Shown in pieces: positions 8,739 to 18,900 of a DNA stretch of 64,000 bases. The notes under the pieces were generated by a model. It searched no databases. It was given only the letters and a program-made list of their open reading frames with translations, and was not told where the DNA came from. Origin of the DNA: Kitasatospora kifunensis (GTDB lineage Bacteria; Actinomycetota; Actinomycetes; Streptomycetales; Streptomycetaceae); the NCBI RefSeq assembly GCF_014203855.1, contig NZ_JACHJV010000001.1, forward strand, positions 5,518,001-5,582,000, in the 5' to 3' direction. The translations under genes and the position numbers were made by a program. Position 1 is the stretch's first letter; every line of letters starts with the position of its first letter.

Positions 8739-9161
8739 AAGCTGTTCTCCTTGCGGTCGGGCTCAGCCCGACCGGCTATTGGGGGGCGGCGTCGCGACGC
8801 CCGGGCTGTCGCCTGGACGGCTTCTCCTCAGTCGCCGCAGCTCCGCTGCTACTCCCTCGTCGGCACCGCCCAGACTCGGCCCGGACGCCGCTCCTTCCTC
8901 CACCCCCCAATAGCCGGTCGGGCTATGCCACAGTGCCAGCAGAAACTCTCAATTCCCTCTGACCGCGAACGGCTGATTGCGCCCCTCAAGGATGTTTCCG
9001 CAGCTCAGAGCGGTACAGTCGATCGAGAGATCTCACAGTCTTCTCATCGGGACCCCACAGAATGGGCTCGCTCCCCGACAATCTCCCCGACAATGGGACC
9101 CGCCCTGCTCCCGCCCGCCGCTGGCTTCTGGCCCGCCGCCTCGAACGGACCCCATGTCCTC
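8739..9161. repeat. Intergenic region holding a 22-bp perfect inverted repeat (8765-8786 / 8903-8924)
   Basis: The 423-bp divergent gap contains no credible gene. Bases 8765-8786 and 8903-8924 are perfect reverse complements (22 of 22), enclosing 116 bp. The copy of GTCGGGCT at 8756-8763 also forms a tight hairpin with 8765-8772. The enclosed DNA is CT-rich. No transposase and no obvious target duplication are present. It may be a MITE-like element or a folded leader of the ferric-reductase operon. Confidence 0.7.
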
Positions 9162-9875
9162 ATGACCCCACGCCGCATCCTGGTAGTCGACGACGAACCC
9201 GACCTGATCGAGGTCCTGTGCGGCGCGCTGCGATACGAGGGCTGGCAGGCGCGCGGCGCCGCGACCGGCGCGCAGGCCGTCGCCACCGCGCTCGACTGGG
9301 CCCCGGACGCCGTCGTGCTCGACATGATGCTCCCCGACCTGGACGGCTTGGCGGTGCTCGCCCAGATCCACGCCGAGCGCCCCGAGGTCCGGGTGCTCTT
9401 CCTCACCGCCCGGGACGCCGTCGAGGACCGGATCGCCGGCATCACCGCCGGCGGCGACGACTACGTGACCAAGCCGTTCAGCCTGGCCGAGGTGGTGGTC
9501 CGACTGCGCGGTCTGCTGCGCCGGGCCGAGCCCGCCGCCGCCCCGCCGCCGGAGGCGCTGGTGGTGGGGGACCTCGTGCTGGTCGAGTCGGCCCGCGAGG
9601 TGACCCGGGCCGGCCAGCCGATCGACCTCAGCCCGACCGAGTACGCGCTGCTGCGGTACCTGATGAGCCACCCGCGCCAGGTGCTGAGCAAGGCCCAACT
9701 GCTGGACGCCGTCTGGTCCTACGACTTCGGCGGGCGGGCCCATGTGGTGGAGCTGTACATCAGCTACCTGCGCAAGAAGATCGATGCCGGGCGGCCGCCG
9801 ATGATCCACACCGTCCGCGGCGTCGGCTACCTGCTCAAGCCCGCGCACCCGTCCGGTCGTGAGATCCGTGAGTAG
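9162..9875 (+). CDS. OmpR/PhoB-family response regulator
   Basis: This two-component regulator has an N-terminal receiver domain (VVDDE acid pocket, phospho-acceptor Asp54 in VVLDMMLPDLDG, conserved Thr in FLTARD, conserved Lys in YVTKPFS). A C-terminal winged helix follows (DLSPTEYALLRYLMSHPRQV, then HVVELYISYLRKK and VRGVGYLL). ATG 9162 is taken as the start because it sits directly before the receiver, although no good ribosome site is visible; the transcript may be leaderless. The paired kinase follows 18 nt downstream, and the redox operon diverges upstream. Confidence 0.9.
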   Translation: MTPRRILVVDDEPDLIEVLCGALRYEGWQARGAATGAQAVATALDWAPDAVVLDMMLPDLDGLAVLAQIHAERPEVRVLFLTARDAVEDRIAGITAGGDDYVTKPFSLAEVVVRLRGLLRRAEPAAAPPPEALVVGDLVLVESAREVTRAGQPIDLSPTEYALLRYLMSHPRQVLSKAQLLDAVWSYDFGGRAHVVELYISYLRKKIDAGRPPMIHTVRGVGYLLKPAHPSGREIRE

Positions 9876-9893
9876 CTCCTGTGAGCAGCGCCC

Positions 9894-11396
9894 GTGAGTA
9901 GCTCCGTCCCGCGCCCACGCTCGCTGCGCCCCCGCTCGCTGCGCCCCCGCACCCTGCGGGCGCGCCTGATCGCGGGCCTGGTCGCGCTGCTGGTGATCAT
10001 CTTCGCCGGGGTCGGCCTGGCCGTCACCACCGCGCTCCAGCACTACCTGCTCGTCCGCCTCGACCAGCAGCTCTCCGACACCGGCGGCCGCTACGCCGCG
10101 AGCCTGGAGCGCGCCGCCGATCCGGTGGGCCACTCCGTGGACCGGCGCGACACCCGCGCCCAGGCCCCCGGCACCTTCGGGGCCCGCCTGCTGCACGGCA
10201 TCGTCACCGCCGCCGGCGTGGTGGACGGCGACGCGGACGACGCCGGTGTCGAGGCCGGGACCATCCCCGCCGACACCGACGACCTGGTCAAACTCACCGC
10301 CGCCGACCAGCGCACGCTGGCCGCGCTACCGGTCGCCGGCCCCGCCCGCACCGCCGACCTGGCCAACCTCGGCTCCTACCGGGTCCGCGCGGTGGCCGGT
10401 CAGGACGGCGACGTGCTGATCACCGGCCTACCACTGCGCCCGCTCACCGACACCGTGCACCAGGCGATCATGGTGGAGGTCACCGTCTTCGCCGTCGCGC
10501 TCGGCGTCGCCGGCCTGGCCGGCGCGCTCTGGCTGCGCCTGGCTCTGCGCCCGCTGGACCGGATCGCGGTGACCGCCGAGCGGGTCAGCGCGCTGCCGCT
10601 GGCCCGCGGCGAAGTGGTGCTCACCGAACGCGTACCGGGCACGGCCGCCGACCCCGCCACCGAGACCGGCCGGGTGGGCCTGGCCCTGAACCGGATGCTC
10701 GGCCACGTCGAGGACGCCCTCGCCCAGCGCCACGCCGTCGAGGACCGCCTGCGCTCCTTCGCCGCCGACGCCGGCCACGAACTGCGCACCCCCGTCGCCA
10801 CCGTGCGCGGCCACGCCGAACTGGCCCTGCGCCACCCCGACCCGATCGCCCCACCGGTGCGTCATGCGCTGGAACGCGTCGAAGCCGAGGCCCGCCGGAT
10901 GGGCGCCATCGTCGACGACCTGCTGCTGCTCGCCCGCCTGGACGCCGGCCGCCCGCTCGCCACCGCCGAGGTCGACCTCACCCGGCTCGCCCTGGACTGC
11001 ACCGACGACGCCCGGGCCGCCGCCCCCACCCACCACTGGCGCCTGGACCTGCCCGCCGAACCGGTCCTGGCCACCGGCGACGAGGACCGCCTGCGCCAGG
11101 TCCTGGCCAACCTGCTCGCCAACGCCCACCGCCACACCCCGCCCGGCACCACCGTCACCCTCCAACTCACCGGCCACCGCCTCACCGTCACCGACGACGG
11201 CCCCGGCATCCCCCCTGACCTCGCCCCCCACATCTTCGACCGCTTCGTCCGCGGCGACCAGGCCCGCTCCCGCACCACGGGCACCACGGGCCTGGGCCTC
11301 GCCATCGCCCACGCCATCGCGGCGGCGCACGGGGGATCGCTGACGCTCCGTCAGGAAGACGGGCGGGGTGCGGTGTTCGTGCTGACGCTGCCGTAG
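9894..11396 (+). CDS. Two-component sensor histidine kinase
   Basis: A membrane histidine kinase of 500 residues. The N-terminus is Arg/Pro-rich with tandem RSLRPRSLRPR. It is followed by a membrane helix (LIAGLVALLVIIFAGVGLAV), an extracytoplasmic sensor region of about 150 residues, a second helix and a HAMP-like segment. The dimerisation helix has phospho-His in DAGHELRTPVATVRGHAE, and the ATPase domain has N, G1 and G2 boxes (LLANAHRHTPPGT, TDDGPGIPPDL, TTGLGLAIAHAIA). GTG 9894 lies in a direct repeat of the preceding gene's last codons. The sensed signal is unknown. Confidence 0.9.
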   Translation: MSSSVPRPRSLRPRSLRPRTLRARLIAGLVALLVIIFAGVGLAVTTALQHYLLVRLDQQLSDTGGRYAASLERAADPVGHSVDRRDTRAQAPGTFGARLLHGIVTAAGVVDGDADDAGVEAGTIPADTDDLVKLTAADQRTLAALPVAGPARTADLANLGSYRVRAVAGQDGDVLITGLPLRPLTDTVHQAIMVEVTVFAVALGVAGLAGALWLRLALRPLDRIAVTAERVSALPLARGEVVLTERVPGTAADPATETGRVGLALNRMLGHVEDALAQRHAVEDRLRSFAADAGHELRTPVATVRGHAELALRHPDPIAPPVRHALERVEAEARRMGAIVDDLLLLARLDAGRPLATAEVDLTRLALDCTDDARAAAPTHHWRLDLPAEPVLATGDEDRLRQVLANLLANAHRHTPPGTTVTLQLTGHRLTVTDDGPGIPPDLAPHIFDRFVRGDQARSRTTGTTGLGLAIAHAIAAAHGGSLTLRQEDGRGAVFVLTLP

Positions 11397-11408
11397 GGCG
11401 CGAACAGC

Positions 11409-11444
11409 CCGGTGGCCCCGCCGTGGAGTCGACGGGGCCACCGG
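11409..11444. terminator. Terminator between convergent kinase and lectin genes
   Basis: A perfect 12-bp stem is formed by 11409-11420 and 11433-11444. It can serve both convergent genes. Confidence 0.7.
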
Positions 11445-11473
11445 TGGGGATTACGCGGACAGTTGCCCGGGTG

Positions 11474-14400
11474 TCAACTGGAGGGGGTCACCGTCCACTG
11501 CTGGTTGGCGTCGGCCAGGCAGTCCCAGACGTCCAGCGCAGTGCCGTTGGTGGTGTTCCAGCCGGGGATCTCCAGGCAGCGTCCGGAGGCCGGGTTGTAG
11601 AGGCTCCCGTCGGAACGGGCGATCCACTGCTGACCCGGAGTGTTGGCCGCGCACTGCTGGTTGACCACCTTGGAGCCGTCGCCGGTGGCCAGGCTCGAAA
11701 CGGTGCTGCCGTCGGCGGCGGTCGTGGTGGTGCTGGGCAGACCGGCGCAGAGGCCACCGGAGCGCAGCGTGCCGTCGCTGCCGAAGGAGAAGTGCTGGTT
11801 GGGGCCGCCCCAGCAGTCCCAGAGCACAAGCGGGTTGCCGACCGTGGCGCCGTTGGCGTCCGTGCACTTGCCGCTGTTGAAGTGGGAGCTCAGGGCGACC
11901 GATGCGGCGGTGCTGGCCGGAGCCGCGTTGTTGACGGTTCCGAGCGCGACGGCGTTACCGACCTGCGCGACCGATCCGGCGGGGCTGGTACCCGGGTACT
12001 CGAACAGCTGGCCGCTGCCGCTCTCGACGTACAGGTCCGGGTTGCCGTCGCCGTTGGCGTCACCGGGGGAGGTGATGGTCGGGTAGTCGCCGCTGCTGAC
12101 ACCCACATTGAGCACGGTCTGCTGGGTGGGCAGGGAGTTGCCCGGCGTCACGGCGGCCCAGTTCTGCGGGTTGGTGCCGTTGCAGTCCCAGAGCTGGAGC
12201 TGCGTGCCTGCCTGGCCCCCCTTGGTGTCGTCCAGGCAGAGGCCGGACATGGGGTTCTTCAGCGATCCGCCGTAGGGGCCGGGGACCCACTGCTGGGGCC
12301 CGGTGTTGTTGCAGTCCCAGAGCTGGATCGGCGTGCCGTCGGTCGCGGTGTGGGCGTCGATGCACTTCCCCATCACGTGCAGGCTGTTGTCCGCGCCGTA
12401 GGTGACGGCCTGCGGGTTGCCACCGTTGCAACTCCAGACCTGGACCTTGGCGCCGTCCGCGGTGTTGCCGTGGTCGAGGTCGACGCACAGGTTGCCGCCG
12501 CCCGTGGCGGCAACGGCTGAGGTCAGGGTCGAGTTGACCGGGGCGGCCAGGTTGCTGGTGGGCGTGCCGTTGGCATCGAAGGTGAGGGTGTAGGTGCTGA
12601 TCGCCCCGGTGCTGCGGTTGCGGGCCCACAGGGTCGGGGTGCCGCCGCTGGTCGTGCCGTTGGAGACGGTGGCGCCGACGTTGCCGGGGGAGATGAGGTC
12701 GGTGTTGCTCCAGTCGCCGGTGCCGATGGGGTAGGCGCTGTAGAAGTAGCTGTTACCAGCGCCGCCGGCGATGTAGTACCAGAGCTCGCCGTTCTCGATC
12801 GTGATGAGGTCGGGCGCCGGCGCCACCGGTGGTTTGGCGTTGGGGTTGTTTGCTTTGTAGATGGACTGCGAGTAGGTGCCGGGTGCCGTGAGCCCGGTGA
12901 GCGAGGTCCAGTCCTTGCTGTTGTAGCCGCTGCAGCTGACGATTGCCGCGGTCGGCACGCAACTGGCCTTGGCCAGCGGACCGATGACGTCGTTGGTCTT
13001 GGTGAAGTGGCCGACGGTGCCGGGGGGAGTGCTGGTGGCGTCGTTCTTGTAGATGTAGAGCTGCTTGGTTGCCTTGCTGTAGGCGAAGAGATCGTCGATG
13101 CCGGACTGGGTGAGGCTGCCGCGATTGGCGATGGCGAACTGGTTCCAGCTGGTGCCGGGTTCGGGGCTGGTGGCCGGAGTCGAGGCGATGAAGGGCGGCG
13201 CCGACACGTCATTGTTGCCCGGCACGACCGTCAGATTGCCGCTCTTGAGGTCGGGCACGATGACGTCGGGGATCCCGTCACCGGTCAGGTCTCCTGCGGT
13301 GACCTTGGCATTGGGGTTCCAGGGCGCGTAGAAGCTGTAAGTGGCGGTGGTGGGCTGGGTGTTGCCGGCGCCGTCAACCGCCTGGACGTAGAGCGTGTGG
13401 GTGCCCCACTGGTTGGGCGGGAGGTTGATCGGGATGTTCGCGCTGGCGGTGCCGTTGCTGTCCGAGGTCACCCAGATGGTGTTGGCGCCGACCACGGGGA
13501 TGTTGGTGTCCAGGGACCACAGGAACTTCTGGACGCCGCTCTTGACGCAGGCGTTGCGGTTGCACCCGCCCGGAGTGGGGTCGGTGCTGCTCACCGGGAT
13601 GGTGATGTTCGGATCACCGGCGTGCGCGGTGGGTGTGATGCCGCTGCCCAGGGGCGGGAAGGCGGATGAGGTGCCGAAGGTGGCGATGCTCGGTGGGGTC
13701 AGGTCGACGTTGAAGACACAGGGGCTGGCCTTGGGCCCGGCCATGTAGTTGTCAAGAGCCCAGGGCTGCCAACTGTACTGGTGGCCGTCGGCGACGGAGA
13801 CACCGATCGGGAGTTGGACGGTGGTGCCGCTGGCGACCCAGCCGGGGGCGTTGGACGGCCAGCTGACCGTGTAGGGATTGCCGCTGCCGTCGCTGGTCAT
13901 GTTGTCCGACAGCTGGGAGCTGGCCTGGAGGTTGATCCCGGGCATGTTGGTGCTGAGGCGGGCGCTCAGCCAGATGCTGGAGGTGCCGTTGCTCTGCGGG
14001 GTGGTTCGGCCGATCCAGCCCGGGGTGCCGCCGGAGCAGCCCGAGTTGTTCGGGTTCTGCGGGTTGGGTGAGATGCTCAGTGAGTCGGGGGTGTTCGGCG
14101 GGATCTCGTAGGTGGTGACGAGGGTGGGGCTGCTACTGAAACGCATGAAGCCGTAGTTGAGGGCGTACTTGATCTCATTGCCGTAGATGCCGAAGGTCAG
14201 GTCGCCGACGCCGAGGTGCTGCTTGACGACGCTGCTGACGTCGAAGACAACGTCCTGGTTGTCCGAGCAGCCGGTGGCGGATTTGACGGTCGTCTGGCCG
14301 AGTCCGGAGATGATGTTGGGCTGTGCCTGCCAGGTGGTGCCGTTGTTGATGGCGCCAGTGAAGTTGAGGCCGATGCCCCATGCGGTCTGGCAGCCATCGT

Positions 14401-15700
14401 CAGCGCCGTAGGTCTCCTTGAGGTTGAGTGTTGAGTTCGTGATGATCATGCTGCTGTTGAGGGAGCTGGTGTTCATGTCGTAGTACGAGCGGTACAGCCC
14501 GATGCAGCCCGATCCGTACTGCTGGTAGCCGATGCCCTCGCCGTTGTCCTGGGGGTTGTCGTACATGACCTGGTTCGGGCAGCCCTCCTTGACTTCGGCG
14601 TAGTGGTTGGTCAGCCCGGTCGGTGCCACGGTGGGGTCGATGTACAGCGGGTACGTGACGCCCGTGCCGGTGAGCTGGGCGGCGTCCGGGGTGAGGGTGA
14701 TCGCGCTGTTGTCGGCGCTGACGGCGAGCTCGGTGATGTGGGCGTTCTGCCCGGGGCCGTCCTTGGAGGAGGAGGCGACACCGGCGGGGTCGACCGACGC
14801 GACGGGCGGCGCGGCTGCGCTCGATGCCGGAGCCGAGGTGGGCGTGCTGTCTGCGGGCAGCGCTTGAGCCCGGGCGGCGTTGGCGACGGGCGGCGTTGTG
14901 GGGGTGCTGGCCGGTGCGGTGGTGGAGTCCCACATGACCGGGGTGGGAGCGGTGAAGGCGGGGGTGCCGTCTGCGGCCTTGACGGCGATGTTGCCGTTCT
15001 GGTCGGTGCTGGTGGTCAGGCCGTTGGACGTGGTGGCCAGACGCAGGCTCTGGAGCGCTGGGTTGGCGGCGGCCTGGGCATTGTGGACGACGAGGACTTC
15101 GTGGAAAACGCCCTGGTCGGTGACGGTTGCCTGCACGTCGACGCCGGGGAGCACGTCGGCGTAGGTCGCGGTGTTACCGCTCACCGTAGGCGCGGGCAGA
15201 GCGAACGGCAACGCCAAGGTCAACTGGTGGCCCGCGGGGTCGGTGAACGCGGCCAGCGGGCCGTTGCCGCCGCCGGAGAGGGTGACACCGGAAGGGGTGG
15301 CCGTGGGTGAGTAGCTGCCGTCCCCGTTCTTCGTCAGGGTGGCGTCGACCGGGGTCCACACACCGTTCTTCTGCACCCGGATCGGCTGCGCACTGCTGGT
15401 GACGGTCAGTGAGCCGTCGGGGTTGGCGACCGTCAGTGACGTCTGGGTGGTCAACGCGTCGACGGTGACCGGCTTACCGGTGGTCTTCGCGTTCTCCAGC
15501 GCGAGCTGGGTCGGCCCGGCCTGATCGGCCGTGGGCGGGGTGATGGGTGGGGGTGCGATGACGGGTGGGGCGCTCGGGGATGGACTGTCCGCGAGCACGG
15601 GTCCTGCGCTGCTCGCGAGGGCGGTGGTGAGGGCTGCTATGAGCGCCAGGCGGCGCCACCGCGCTCGCGGCGCGGGGTGTTTGGTTCCTGGACGGGGCAC
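11474..15700 (-). CDS. Very large secreted protein with ricin-type lectin domains and FG-GAP-like repeats
   Basis: This 1408-residue exported protein starts with a signal peptide (RRLALIAALTTALASSAGPV). The N-terminal third is a secreted-protein module with beta-rich segments. The middle has an Asp-rich calcium-type repeat (GDLTGDGIPDVIVPD, about 790-860), and a second copy follows later (GDANGDGNPDLYVES). Two ricin-B beta-trefoils show the QxW logic: one with CVDLDHGNTADGAKVQVWSC, CIDAHTATDGTPIQLWDC and CLDDTKGGQAGTQLQLWDC, and one at the C-terminus ending in DANQQWTVTPSS. GGAGG is 9 nt before GTG 15700. It is divergent from the Rhs toxin gene and probably binds surface carbohydrate; the exact role is unknown. 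Confidence 0.8.
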   Translation of the reverse strand: MPRPGTKHPAPRARWRRLALIAALTTALASSAGPVLADSPSPSAPPVIAPPPITPPTADQAGPTQLALENAKTTGKPVTVDALTTQTSLTVANPDGSLTVTSSAQPIRVQKNGVWTPVDATLTKNGDGSYSPTATPSGVTLSGGGNGPLAAFTDPAGHQLTLALPFALPAPTVSGNTATYADVLPGVDVQATVTDQGVFHEVLVVHNAQAAANPALQSLRLATTSNGLTTSTDQNGNIAVKAADGTPAFTAPTPVMWDSTTAPASTPTTPPVANAARAQALPADSTPTSAPASSAAAPPVASVDPAGVASSSKDGPGQNAHITELAVSADNSAITLTPDAAQLTGTGVTYPLYIDPTVAPTGLTNHYAEVKEGCPNQVMYDNPQDNGEGIGYQQYGSGCIGLYRSYYDMNTSSLNSSMIITNSTLNLKETYGADDGCQTAWGIGLNFTGAINNGTTWQAQPNIISGLGQTTVKSATGCSDNQDVVFDVSSVVKQHLGVGDLTFGIYGNEIKYALNYGFMRFSSSPTLVTTYEIPPNTPDSLSISPNPQNPNNSGCSGGTPGWIGRTTPQSNGTSSIWLSARLSTNMPGINLQASSQLSDNMTSDGSGNPYTVSWPSNAPGWVASGTTVQLPIGVSVADGHQYSWQPWALDNYMAGPKASPCVFNVDLTPPSIATFGTSSAFPPLGSGITPTAHAGDPNITIPVSSTDPTPGGCNRNACVKSGVQKFLWSLDTNIPVVGANTIWVTSDSNGTASANIPINLPPNQWGTHTLYVQAVDGAGNTQPTTATYSFYAPWNPNAKVTAGDLTGDGIPDVIVPDLKSGNLTVVPGNNDVSAPPFIASTPATSPEPGTSWNQFAIANRGSLTQSGIDDLFAYSKATKQLYIYKNDATSTPPGTVGHFTKTNDVIGPLAKASCVPTAAIVSCSGYNSKDWTSLTGLTAPGTYSQSIYKANNPNAKPPVAPAPDLITIENGELWYYIAGGAGNSYFYSAYPIGTGDWSNTDLISPGNVGATVSNGTTSGGTPTLWARNRSTGAISTYTLTFDANGTPTSNLAAPVNSTLTSAVAATGGGNLCVDLDHGNTADGAKVQVWSCNGGNPQAVTYGADNSLHVMGKCIDAHTATDGTPIQLWDCNNTGPQQWVPGPYGGSLKNPMSGLCLDDTKGGQAGTQLQLWDCNGTNPQNWAAVTPGNSLPTQQTVLNVGVSSGDYPTITSPGDANGDGNPDLYVESGSGQLFEYPGTSPAGSVAQVGNAVALGTVNNAAPASTAASVALSSHFNSGKCTDANGATVGNPLVLWDCWGGPNQHFSFGSDGTLRSGGLCAGLPSTTTTAADGSTVSSLATGDGSKVVNQQCAANTPGQQWIARSDGSLYNPASGRCLEIPGWNTTNGTALDVWDCLADANQQWTVTPSS

Positions 15701-15989
15701 GGTCGTAGTCCTCCGAGTGAAAAAGTGAGTAAAGGATCAGCCAGGATCTCTTGGGTATTTCTTTGCTCTCTGGGTGCCGGTATGCCCGTTTCACGGTGTC
15801 GTGCTCTGGTTCGTCGACTCTTGTGAGTGTGATCTGAACGTTGATGGAGCGACTGTGAACGGTTGCGGTCAGCATGCAGGCTATTGCCGTGCGTGTTCGA
15901 TCGGCAATACGGTTTCGGTCGATCAAGTCGCTTGCATGTCAGCTGTTTGACGGTCCGTTCGGGGCCGTAGGATCCATGGGGGGATCGCG
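15701..15989 (+). promoter_or_regulatory. Divergent promoter region of the lectin and Rhs genes
   Basis: This region is noticeably less GC-rich than the flanking genes. On the plus strand TTGACG (15947-15952) and TAGGAT (15968-15973) are separated by 15-16 bp, and GGGGGGAT sits just before ATG 15990. This is a plausible vegetative promoter with a slightly short spacer. Confidence 0.4.
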
Positions 15990-18900
15990 ATGCGTTCACG
16001 GCTGCTCTGGTTCGATGGTGGCGGGAGGAGATCCCGAGCGAGGCGTGGCACCGTGTTGGCCGCCACCCTGGCGGCGATGTCCCTGCTGGTGCCGCTGGCT
16101 GAGGCCGACACGGTCGTCGGCAGCTATCACTACACCGGCGCGTTGTGGCCGGCTGACCCGCTGCCACCGCAGCCGAAGGTCGATGGGCATGCGGTGGGCG
16201 CCTCGGCAGTGCCGCAGGCGGTACCCGAGCCCAAGGGCACTCGTGTGCTGGCTCGTCAGGCCGCCAAGGCACCGGCCTGGCCTGCGGCCTCCAGCAGTAC
16301 GGTCAATGTCGCTTCTCCGAGTGGCGGTTCGCATCCGGCGGCCGCCAGGGACCGCGCGGCAGTGGCCTCGCCGGTGACTGTGGCTCCCGCACCGGATGGT
16401 GCGGCGGCGCCGTTGACCGCTACGGAGGGTTCCGCCGGAGCGGCTGCCGTGCCGACAACACCCTCCTCCGTGCAGGTGGAGACAGCCGACCACGCTAAGG
16501 CGCAGGCCGCGAACGTGGACGGCCTGCTCGTCGGTCTGTCGCGAGCTGACGGTGCGGCTGAGCCCGGGAAGGCAGCGGTCTCGCTCGACTACGGTTCCAT
16601 CGCGCAGGCCTACGGCGGTGGTTGGGCCTCCCGACTCCGCCTGGTCGCGATGCCGGCCTGCGCGCTGACCACCCCTCAACTCGCCCAGTGTCGCACTCAG
16701 CAGCCGCTCGCCACGGCGAACGATCCGGTGTCGCAGAAGCTGACCGCGACCGTGACACTGCCGGGGACGCCGCCGCAGTCGCGGAGCATGATGGCCGCAC
16801 CGATGGCGGTCGGGGCCTCGACGATGTCCTCGATGGCGGTGGCGGCGGTCTCCGGTACCAGCGGTTCGCAGGGGAACTACACCGCGACCCCGCTGTCGGC
16901 CTCCGGCTCGTGGGCACAGTCCGGTTCAGGCGCGTTCACCTACAACTACCCGATCACCGTACCGCCGTCGCTGGGCGGTTCGGCTCCGTCGGTCGGGCTG
17001 TCCTACGACTCGCAGTCGATCGACGGCGAGAACTCCTCGCGCAACTCGCAGTCCTCGTGGCTCGGCGACGGCTGGTCGTACAGTCCGGGATTCATCGAGC
17101 GCTCGTACAAGCCGTGCGCGGGAGACGGCATCACAGGCTCGGGTGACGAGTGCTGGGCCGGGTACAACGCGACGCTCTCGCTGGGCTCGCACTCCGGCCA
17201 GTTGGTGCGTGACAGCAACGGCATCTACCACCTGCAGGGCGACGACGGCACGAAGATCGAGGACCTGTCGGGCGCGTCGAACGGCCTGTGGAACGGCGAG
17301 TACTTCAAGGTCACCACGACCGACGGCACCCAGTACTACCTGGGCCTGAACCACTCCCCGGGCAGCGCCACCGACCCTGCCACGAACAGCGCGTGGGGTG
17401 TGCCGGTCTACAACCCGAAGCCGGGCGACCCCTGCTACAACGCCGCGCAGGGCAACGCCTCGCAGTGCGCCCAGCAGATGGGTTGGCGCTTCAACCTGGA
17501 CTTTGTCGTTGACGCGCAGGGTAACGTGCAACGCTACGACTGGGCCAACGAGACCAACTACTACAACATGGGCTACGGCCAAGTGGTCGCCACCGGTGGC
17601 GCCGGCACCATGACCGGCTACACCCGCGGCGGGTACCTGACCCAGATCTCCTACGGCTACAAGCTCGCCGATGAGCAGGCCGGACACGATCCGGCTGCGA
17701 AGGTGGTCTTCACCCCCGCCCAGCGTTGCACCACCGACCCGACGACCTGCCAGGCCTCGAACCTGTCGGCAACCACCGCTCCGAACTGGCCGGACACCCC
17801 CTACGACCTGAACTGCGCGGCGAACGCCGCGACCTCGGGCAGCGGGACCAACGTCTGCCAGGTGGCTTCGCCGAGCTTCTGGTCGACGGTGCGGCTGCAA
17901 TCGATCAAGACAACCGTCAAGGTCGGCTCCGGCTGGCAGGACGTCGACTCCTGGGCGCTGACCCACCTGTTCTCCAACGCCGGTGCCACAGTGGACCCAG
18001 TCACCGGGAATACCGTGGATCCCGCGGACGCGGGGTCGCTGCAGTCGGTGATGTGGCTCTCCCAGATCCAGCACACCGGCCTGGACACCTCTGCCGGCGG
18101 CAGCGGCACGATCACGCTCGATCCGGTCACCTTCCAAGGCGTCGAAATGGACAACCGGGTCGACGGCCTCAGCCCGCCGGCGCCTCCGCTCTATCACCCG
18201 CGGATCTCCAGCATCCAGACCGAGACCGGTGAGCAGATCGCCGTCACCTACCGGGCGCCGGACTGTTCGCGGAAGAACAACACCATGCCGGCGTCACCGG
18301 ACTCCGACACCATGGCGTGCTACCAGGCCTACTGGACCACTCCGGGTTCCTCGACTCCGATCGCGGACTGGTTCCAGAAGACCCTGGTCTCCGTCGTCAC
18401 CGACAACGACGCGACCAAGGCCGCCTCCCCGGCCAAGGTGACCACCTACACCTACAGCGGCGGCGCGGCCTGGCACCGTGACGACTCGGACCTGACGGAC
18501 GACCAGTACCGCACCTGGAACCAGTTCCGCGGCTACCGCACCGTCACCGTCAACACCGGCGCGGCACCCGATCCGGTGACCCAGACGGTCACCTCGTACT
18601 TCCAGGGCATGGACGGCGACTACAAGGCGGACGGTACCCAGCGTTCCGTCACGCTCACCAACTCCCTGGGCGAGGGGGTCACCGACGGCCTCTGGCTGGC
18701 GGGCACCGCGCAGGAGGTCGACACCTACAGCGGGACCGGTGGCAACGTCGTCGCCAAGTCGCTGCCTGGCGTGCCGACAGCCGCGGTTACGGCGCACTCC
18801 CCGCGAACCGCCTGGACTGCCAAGACACCTGCACCATCGACGCTTTCCACGCTGCCCGATCTGACGGCTCGACGGATCCAGTCGAACTCGACGCGCGCGC

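Noticed and set aside
8765..8924. Insertion sequence
   Set aside because: The 116-bp interior cannot encode a transposase and no target duplication is visible.
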